Below are positions 8,708 through 15,100 of a stretch of 32,111 nucleotides of DNA, one piece after another. The stretch is from positions 1 through 32,111 of IMG/VR virus record IMGVR_UViG_3300030331_001942; one strand, given 5' to 3'. The translations under genes were made by a program, and so were the position numbers. Under the pieces are notes generated by a model. That model worked only from the letters and a program-made list of their open reading frames with translations, did no database searches and had not been told where the DNA came from. The stretch comes from a virus. How positions within the stretch are numbered: position 1 is the first letter of the stretch; each line of letters opens with the position of its first letter.

Positions 8708-9034
8708 ATGAATGCAGGTGAATTACGAGACAGAATTACTATTAAAAGACTTACAAACAGTGCCGATGGGTATGGTGGTTGGACAAGTTCTAGCTCAACT
8801 GTAGCCACTATATGGTGTAAATTAACATTTACAAATGGAGAGATTGACATGGAAAACTCTAAAAGAGTTTTAAACAAAGGAGTTGAGCTGTTAGTTAGAA
8901 AAAATACTGCTACATCTAATATACAAAAAGGTGATTTACTTTTTCCTGAAAGGGACAATAACGAATATAGAATAAACTCAATATTAGAATTAAATTTATA
9001 TTTTTTTAAAATAACCGGAAGTAGGACACAATGA
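8708..9034 (+). CDS. Head closure / head-tail joining protein
   Basis: A 108-aa protein of the Phage_H_T_join family (SPP1 gp16-like). The opening MNAGELRDRITIKRL and the GGWTSSSSTVATIWCKL strand are characteristic. An in-frame GTG at 8696 would add four residues, but the ATG at 8708 gives the family's usual N-terminus. It overlaps the next gene by an ATGA junction. Confidence 0.88.
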   Translation: MNAGELRDRITIKRLTNSADGYGGWTSSSSTVATIWCKLTFTNGEIDMENSKRVLNKGVELLVRKNTATSNIQKGDLLFPERDNNEYRINSILELNLYFFKITGSRTQ

Positions 9035-9579
9035 GTGTAAAAGTTAAAATAAACAACAGGCAATTACAAACGCAAGTTCAAAAAGAGTTACGTAAAACAG
9101 ATAGTGACTTACACAAAACATTTGTAAAATCTTTAAGACGATTCAATGTTGCTTTCGTAGGCTTTGCAAAACAAAATGCTAGAGGCATGGCTCTTAAACA
9201 AGGTATCGTTTCTCACGATGAAAATTTAAAAAATTTAGAAGGTGGTTTAGCTGCTACTAGAGAATATTTTTATGCACCATATGTAGAGTTCGGAACTAGA
9301 GGCAAAACAAAAATACCACCAGGTTTTGAACAAATTGCTAAACAATATAAAGGTTCTTATTTTAAAAGCAATGTATCATTTAAAGAAGCTATTGTAGATT
9401 GGTTAAAAAAGAAAGTAAAAAAATCTGATAAAGAAGCTAACCAATTAGCATGGCCAGTAATGAGAAAAATAATGAAAGTAGGTACAGATCCAAAACCTTT
9501 TATTGCTCCGGCTCTTAAACGTGCTGAAAAGTTTTTAATAAAAGAATTAAATTTAAACATTAAAAAAATATTAAAATGA
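9031..9579 (+). CDS. HK97 gp10-like neck/tail protein
   Basis: A 182-aa protein matching the HK97 gp10 family: a helical N-terminus, then LAATREYFYAPYVEFGTRGK (about 73-92), an inserted Lys-rich helical segment, and the C-terminal signature GTDPKPFIAPALKRAE. Family members act at the head-tail joint or in tail completion. It overlaps both neighbours by ATGA. Confidence 0.88.
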   Translation: MSVKVKINNRQLQTQVQKELRKTDSDLHKTFVKSLRRFNVAFVGFAKQNARGMALKQGIVSHDENLKNLEGGLAATREYFYAPYVEFGTRGKTKIPPGFEQIAKQYKGSYFKSNVSFKEAIVDWLKKKVKKSDKEANQLAWPVMRKIMKVGTDPKPFIAPALKRAEKFLIKELNLNIKKILK

Positions 9580-10010
9580 AAGACCCATCTTTTGTTGTAC
9601 GTAAAGGATTGTTTGACGTATTAAACGGAAACATAACATATGATAGTTCTAATGTCCCTGTTTACAATGTTGTTCCTGATAATGCAACATATCCATATAT
9701 TATCATTTATTCACTTTCTTCTACAGATATTGAGCAAAATAAAGAACATTATATTACAGATGTTGAAACAAGATTAGAAGTGGTAACTAGATTTAGTTCA
9801 TCTAGTGGAGGACAATTACAAGCAAATCAAATTATAAATTCAATAAGTCAATTAATTATATTGAAAAGTGGATTGTTAAATTTATCTTCGGATAACTATA
9901 ATGTTTATTCACAAACAAATAATGGAATATCTTACCTTACTGAAGATTTGCCGGATCATACTTATTATAGAGGTGTCTTGTCAATGTCAGTAAAATTAGA
10001 GCAACTATGA
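9576..10010 (+). CDS. Tail completion / terminator protein (DUF3168-like)
   Basis: A 144-aa protein with the DUF3168/gp17-like pattern: an N-terminal helix (VVRKGLFDVLNG), VPVYNVVPDNATYPYIII, then TRLEVVTRFSSSSGG and a helix with ANQIINSISQLI. Proteins of this family cap the tail tube at the head end. It overlaps its neighbours upstream and downstream by ATGA, so it belongs to the connector operon. Confidence 0.82.
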   Translation: MKDPSFVVRKGLFDVLNGNITYDSSNVPVYNVVPDNATYPYIIIYSLSSTDIEQNKEHYITDVETRLEVVTRFSSSSGGQLQANQIINSISQLIILKSGLLNLSSDNYNVYSQTNNGISYLTEDLPDHTYYRGVLSMSVKLEQL

Positions 10011-10495
10011 GATTAGAGTTATATAGATACAGTTCACAAAAAGAAAGTACAATTGGAATATTATTTTTAGTAAACAGTGAAAACAACAAAAAAGAATTTT
10101 TATGTTATACTCTTGAAGATGAAAAAAGAACTAAAAAAGTTTATGGGGAAACTCGCATACCGAGTGGACAGTATTTCATCGAACTTAGGACAGAAGGTGG
10201 GTATCACAAAAGATACTCTCAACGTTTTGTGGATATACATAGAGGCATGTTTGAAATTTGTGATGTTCATAATGATCATATGTCTTTCACTCACGTACTT
10301 ATTCATTGTGGTAATACTGATGACGATACGGCAGGCTGTCTCTTGGTTGGAGATGTCTGTACGCAGAATGTTACGAAGGATGGATTTTTAGGACAATCAA
10401 CCTCAGCTTACAAAAGAATTTATCCAAAAATTCTTAAAGTATTAGAAGAGCAAAAAAAATTGTTAATTAAAATCATTAATTTTGAAGAAAATTAA
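10007..10495 (+). CDS. DUF5675-family protein, candidate peptidoglycan enzyme
   Basis: A 162-aa protein of the DUF5675 type. The N-terminal half is beta-rich with CYTLEDEKR and KVYGETRIPSGQY. The conserved core is VLIHCGNTDDDTAGCLLVG (97-115), holding H100, C101, D106/D107 and G110-C111, which resembles the His...Cys active site of L,D-transpeptidase-like folds. The gene stands at the head of a run of small membrane proteins and a holin, so an endolysin or other cell-wall role is plausible. That role is inference; no classical lysozyme or amidase gene is seen elsewhere in the window. Confidence 0.8.
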   Translation: MRLELYRYSSQKESTIGILFLVNSENNKKEFLCYTLEDEKRTKKVYGETRIPSGQYFIELRTEGGYHKRYSQRFVDIHRGMFEICDVHNDHMSFTHVLIHCGNTDDDTAGCLLVGDVCTQNVTKDGFLGQSTSAYKRIYPKILKVLEEQKKLLIKIINFEEN

Positions 10496-10505
10496 AACAA
10501 GCAAT

Positions 10506-10808
10506 ATGGACGATTTAACAAATAAAAAAGTCGCACTAGACTTAGATGGCGATGGAAAGAGTGATGTAAAAATAGACATAAAATTTCTAGGTCTTTTAAT
10601 AGGTGGTATAATAAGTTTAACTATGACTTATTCCTCTTTAACATCTGAAATAGAAATAGCTAAAACACTTCCGGAATATAAAATTCAACAAGACGATACA
10701 AAAGTAATTAATCAAAAAATTGATTATCTTATAAAAGAGTTGGAGAAATACGAAGAGCAAACGAATAGACGTTTAAATAGTTTAGAGGACAAAGTGTATA
10801 AAAAATGA
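10506..10808 (+). CDS. Small membrane protein with EF-hand-like loop
   Basis: A 100-aa protein starting at the ATG at 10506; an upstream in-frame TTG at 10482 is less likely. Residues 12-20 (DLDGDGKSD) form a DxDxDGxxD calcium-loop pattern, followed at once by one membrane helix (about 26-44) and a charged helical, probably coiled-coil, C-terminal part to the end. Similar proteins occur in the lysis region of marine phages. Next to DUF5675 and a holin it may be part of the lysis machinery, for example a regulator or spanin-like protein, but this is not shown. Confidence 0.72.
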   Translation: MDDLTNKKVALDLDGDGKSDVKIDIKFLGLLIGGIISLTMTYSSLTSEIEIAKTLPEYKIQQDDTKVINQKIDYLIKELEKYEEQTNRRLNSLEDKVYKK

Positions 10809-11008
10809 AAGAAATAAATCTTCCAAGAGTTTCAATGGATGAACAGGCTTTAAAAAAGCAAATGAAGATTAGTCAAACTATAAATAAAATAAATACGTTA
10901 ATGGATGTTGCAGAAGGAATGAATAGTCAACAATGGGACGGAGTTCAAAAACTCAATATTATAGTACAAATAGAAAATAAGTTAATAAAATTAATAGATG
11001 AATTGTAA
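10805..11008 (+). CDS. Small helical protein, unknown
   Basis: A 67-aa protein, all helical in appearance, with a middle DVAEGMNSQQWDGVQKLNI and a C-terminal IENKLIKLIDEL. It has no membrane segment. It is coupled by ATGA to the upstream membrane protein, and its stop codon shares a base with the start of the next tiny gene. I do not recognise it. Confidence 0.65.
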   Translation: MKEINLPRVSMDEQALKKQMKISQTINKINTLMDVAEGMNSQQWDGVQKLNIIVQIENKLIKLIDEL

Positions 11009-11130
11009 TGGCTGTGAATTTAGCGAATGTGGATTATGCCCTTTTGGGAATCACTCTTTCTAGTGCATTGTGTATTGGTGCTTTTATTATCTATGTATGG
11101 ACACATAATGAAGAAAAATACAAAAAATAA
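11008..11130 (+). CDS. 40-aa single-span membrane peptide
   Basis: The ATG at 11008 shares its A with the preceding TAA. The product is 40 aa with one long hydrophobic segment (about 12-31, from LLGITLSSALCIG to FIIYVW) and a short basic/acidic tail (HNEEKYKK), outer end N-terminal. Size, topology and position in the lysis-like cassette suggest an accessory holin or pinholin-type peptide; this is inference. Confidence 0.6.
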   Translation: MAVNLANVDYALLGITLSSALCIGAFIIYVWTHNEEKYKK

Positions 11131-11230
11131 AACCTTTTGTTACAGTGTAAAATGTTTTTGTAAAAACAAAGACGAAGCATATTATTGTTTAAATTATAAG
11201 GCAACTATAAGAATGATGACAAGAAGATGA
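11108..11230 (+). CDS. 40-aa Cys-rich peptide, candidate
   Basis: An ATG at 11108, inside the end of the previous tiny gene, opens a 40-aa frame ending at 11230, where its TGA overlaps the ATG of the holin gene. It contains four cysteines (CYSVKCFCKNKDEAYYC), suggesting a small zinc or disulfide knot, and is strongly basic. The start and stop overlaps on both sides support a real gene. Confidence 0.5.
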   Translation: MKKNTKNKTFCYSVKCFCKNKDEAYYCLNYKATIRMMTRR

Positions 11231-11619
11231 AAATACTAGAAAAATTATTTGGAGAAACGGCAAGTGGATTAGCAAATATTGTTGATAGGTTTGTTCAAAC
11301 AAAAGAAGAAAAGCACGAAGCAAAAAAAGAAATACAAAAATTATTTCAAAACTTTGAAATAGAAATGCAAAAGAACACAACTGAAAGATGGAAGTTCGAT
11401 AGTAGTTCTGATTCTTGGTTGAGTAAAAATATACGCCCAATTATATTATTGATACTTGTTGTTTCTACAATTCTATTGGTGTTTATAGATGCAGGTAAAA
11501 TAGAGTTTGAGGTCAAAGAAAGTTGGGTTGATTTATTACAAATTGTTTTAATTACTGTTATTGGGGCGTACTTTGGAAGTAGAGGTTTAGAAAAATACTC
11601 AAATAAAAATGGCTCGTAA
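11227..11619 (+). CDS. Holin, 3TM/GTA type (probable)
   Basis: A 130-aa protein with a soluble charged N-terminal helix (1-60), the conserved SWLSKNIRPIILL entry into membrane segment one (about 70-88), and a second membrane segment (about 100-117) ending in VIGAYFGSRGLEKY. This matches the 3TM-type holins known from gene transfer agents and many marine phages. It would form the membrane lesion that lets the endolysin reach the cell wall. The ATG overlaps the stop of the Cys-rich peptide. Confidence 0.82.
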   Translation: MKILEKLFGETASGLANIVDRFVQTKEEKHEAKKEIQKLFQNFEIEMQKNTTERWKFDSSSDSWLSKNIRPIILLILVVSTILLVFIDAGKIEFEVKESWVDLLQIVLITVIGAYFGSRGLEKYSNKNGS

Positions 11620-11752
11620 AAGATTTTTTGCTACAGCATATGAGCCGAAACCTAAAAAAAGAAGAAAGGGAATTCATAGTAAGAACAGGCACACAAATCA
11701 AAAAAACGGAAAATACTACAAAGGACCAAAATACAGGGGACAAGGTAGATGA
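11609..11752 (+). CDS. 47-aa basic conserved phage peptide
   Basis: The ATG at 11609 lies inside the holin end and opens a 47-aa, very basic frame. The pattern KKRRKGIHSKN, then NGKYYKGPKYRGQGR at the end, is one I recognise from many marine phages, where it is a small conserved protein of unknown function found near structural genes. The start of the HNH frame overlaps almost all of it in another phase. Confidence 0.7.
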   Translation: MARKRFFATAYEPKPKKRRKGIHSKNRHTNQKNGKYYKGPKYRGQGR

Positions 11753-12149
11753 ACAAATTTGCAATACTTGTAAAAAGTTATTACCTGTAAGTAAATTCTA
11801 TAAACGATCCAATAAAAAACCTGAGATACATTGTCGTGATTGTCGTAATAAAAAAAGAGATAAGAGACATAGGTATTGGAAACAACAATTTATTTATAAA
11901 TTAAGTGAGCATATAAATATTGAATGTGTTAAGTGTGGTTACGATAAATCATTTAGTGCTTTAGACTTTCATCACATAAAACAAAAAAACTTTTCAATAG
12001 CTAGAATAACAAGAAATTTAAGTGGTAAAAACTTTACAGACGGAAAAGTAGAAAAGATTTTATATGAGATATTAATAAATTGTGAAATACTTTGTTCTAA
12101 TTGTCATAGAGAGCATCACACTAAACATTTAATGAAACTTAAAAAATAG
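11640..12149 (+). CDS. HNH endonuclease with N-terminal zinc ribbon
   Basis: From the ATG at 11640 the product is 169 aa. Residues 41-68 hold CNTC...CRDC, a zinc ribbon. The HNH domain follows at 96-160: CVKC (96-99), the active LDFHHIK (108-114), CSNCHREHH (152-160). This is a free-standing phage HNH nuclease, either a homing-type enzyme or packaging-associated. Residues 1-37 are read in a shifted phase through the basic 47-aa gene, and the recognisable domain begins just after that gene's stop. The true start is therefore uncertain; an alternative is a later non-ATG start or translational coupling. Confidence 0.82.
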   Translation: MSRNLKKEEREFIVRTGTQIKKTENTTKDQNTGDKVDEQICNTCKKLLPVSKFYKRSNKKPEIHCRDCRNKKRDKRHRYWKQQFIYKLSEHINIECVKCGYDKSFSALDFHHIKQKNFSIARITRNLSGKNFTDGKVEKILYEILINCEILCSNCHREHHTKHLMKLKK

Positions 12150-12157
12150 TATATTTG
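12150..12157 (+). promoter_or_regulatory. Bacteroidetes -7 box upstream of fibre gene
   Basis: TATATTTG matches TAnnTTTG and lies right after the HNH stop, 18 bases before the fibre ATG. The leader that follows is A-rich. The -33 element is weak. Confidence 0.5.
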
Positions 12158-12175
12158 TAAATAAAAAAATATTAA

Positions 12176-15100
12176 ATGGCATCACTAACTGGAAATACAA
12201 TATCATCGTCATATTTTGGATTGTTAAAAACAAGCGATAATGCAGTTTTAAATTCTACATTAAGAATAATTGAAGATGGAGACGGAACTGACTCTAGCAT
12301 AAAATTATCTACAACTCAACTAGGTTTAGCAAATGGAACGACAACTGTTCCTTCATTAACTTTTTCAAGTGATAGTGATACAGGATTATATTATACTACA
12401 AATAAAATTAATGCAACAATAGGAGGCGTTACCAAACTTGAATTAGGTACTTCAAGCCTAAAATTGTCAGCTTATGGTAGTGGTAGTATAACTGGTACAG
12501 TAACACAAAGACTAGGTGTAACTTCTAGTGGAGAGGTTGTAGAAATTCCTATCGGTTCAGGAGCAGTTGATGGTAGTGGTACGGCAGGTAAGATTACAAA
12601 GTGGACAGATTCAGATACAATTGGTGATTCTATAATTTCAGAAAGCAGTTCAACAATTACTATTGGGGCATCAAGTCCTGTATTAAAATTTGATAATTTA
12701 GCCGGTGGTGGAGCTGACCCATCATTGACTGCAAGTGGTACTGACTTTACAATATCAACTACAAGCATAACTCCAATGACAATTGATCTTTCAGGTGGTT
12801 TGATAAAAATGGAAGAAAGTTTAGGTTTAGGTGGTATTGACCCTACATCTCGTCTAGAAATTTCAGGTGGATCTCTAGCTAGTGGAACTGTAACAAATAT
12901 TGGTATTTCAAGTGCTTTAACAACTGGTAGAACTAGAACATATGATAGTGGATCACTAGGTTCAATTAGTACAAGAGGAGATTCAAGTGCAATTGAAATA
13001 GCAGCCGGAAGTTCAGCCGGATATTTTTCAGGAATCGGTATGACTTCAAGAGGAGCAACGGCAGCTAGTGGAAGTATAATTGGATATACCTATGGAGCAG
13101 AGAGGTTTAGAGTGGACGCAGGTGGTGATTTTGGAATTGGAGTTACTAACCCATTACATCCTTTGCACGTGGGTGGAAATACACTTATTGAAGGAACTTT
13201 AACTGTATATGGAAACTCAACAATCGGAGACAATTTTGCAGATGCTCATGTTATAAATGGTAGCACACAAATAAGGTCAACTAACACTTCTACAATCGCA
13301 GTATTAGATGTAACAAGAGGCGATGCAAATAATGAAGCGGCAAACGCAACTGACTTCAGATTTGTTGCTAGCAATAGGCTCTTAACTTCTGAAAGAGCAA
13401 ACATGGAAATCTATACAAATGATTCACAAGATGCAGATTTAGGAGCAAGTATTGGTTTCGGTGGTAGGAATACAAATGCATCAACAAACGATAGTTTATT
13501 TGCTACAATAAAAGCAGGTAAAACAAATAATACTTCAGGCGAGTTTGGTGGTTATATAACAATCGGAACTGCTCAAAGTGATAGTGAAATTGTTGAAAGA
13601 TTTAGAATTGGTGAGACTGGCAATGCCACGTTTTCAGGTAATATTACAATTTCACAAAGTAATGCTTCTTCATCTGATTTAATAAATCAAAATACACACG
13701 GCACTGGTACATCAAGATTTATTGCACAATCAAATACAACTGACCAAAATGCACAACTTGTTTCAGATGATTCAAATAACATTTCTTGGGTAGGTACTTC
13801 TACTGGTGGCACAAATAGAATAGCTTTTATTAATAATACAAACGCATATTATGAAGGTGGTAATTTTGGACTGGGTACGACATCGCCAAAACATTATTCA
13901 GGAACAACTGGTAAAGTTTTATCTATACATAGTGCAACTCATAGAGGTATACTAGAATTAAGTGGTGCATCAAATTCTGATGAAGCAATTATTGGTGCAA
14001 TAACATTTGCTAACACAGAAAACACTTCGGCAAATGGTGCGTTATCTCAAATTTTTACTTATACAGAGACAAGCGATTCAAATGCAAGTGATGATAGTGG
14101 TGGACATCTAGCATTTTTAACTAGACCCGAAGCAGGTACAATAACAGAACGTATGCGTATCAAAAGTTCAGGGGCTATACAATTTAATTCTTACGGAAGT
14201 GGAACTCATACTGGAACTGCTACTAAATTTTTAGCAGTTGATTCAAGTGGTAATGTAATAGAAGAAGCTACAAGTACAATTGACGGTTCAGGTACTGCTG
14301 GAAAAATTGTTAAGTGGAGTGATGCTGACAGTATTACAGATTCTATAATGTCTGAAAGTGGAGACCAAATTACTTTAACAGCTGGGACACCATCCTTTAA
14401 ATTAAGTGATTCAAGTTCAGGTGGTAGCACAACTCATACTTTAGATGGAGTAAATTATACTTTATCTAATTTGTCTACAAATGGTAATATTATTTTATCT
14501 ACTGCTGGTACTGGAAGCGTAGGAATTGGAACGACTTCTCCTGATACAAATCTTCACGTTTTTGAAGCAAGTGCAGGAAGTGTGGATGCAAGTTCCGATG
14601 CCCAATTATGTGTTGAAAATAGTGGAGTAACTGCTATAAATTTATTGAGTGGAACTACAAGTCATGGTCAAATATTATTTGGCGATTCAGGTGATAATGA
14701 TGCAGGGCAATTAGGTTATGACCATACAGATAATGCAATGTACATTAGAACTAATGGTTCATCTGATAAACATTTGTTTGTATCATCTGCTGGAAATACT
14801 GGTATAGGCACGACTTCGCCAACGGCAAAAATGCAAGTATTTACTGGTGGCAATAGTGTAGATGCGGCAATGGTTGTTCAACATGACACTTTTGATGCTG
14901 ATAGAAAAGTGGGTATAGGATTTAAGTTAGGTGATACAAAAGTAAAAGGTGCCATTGCATTTATGTCTGATAGTTCTAGTCCAGGTACAAATGGTAGAGG
15001 TAATTTAATATTTTGCACCGATAGTACAGATGATACTGGTACTGTTTCACATAATGACCAAAAAATGGTAATTAAACATACTGGTAAAGTCGGTATCAAT

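Noticed and set aside
10077-10391. 104-aa frame overlapping the DUF5675 gene
   Set aside because: Fully contained in a well-supported gene in another phase, with no recognisable features.
11027-11230. 67-aa plus-strand frame before the holin
   Set aside because: Its first part is a shifted reading of the 40-aa membrane gene at 11008; only the part from ATG 11108 is kept as a candidate.
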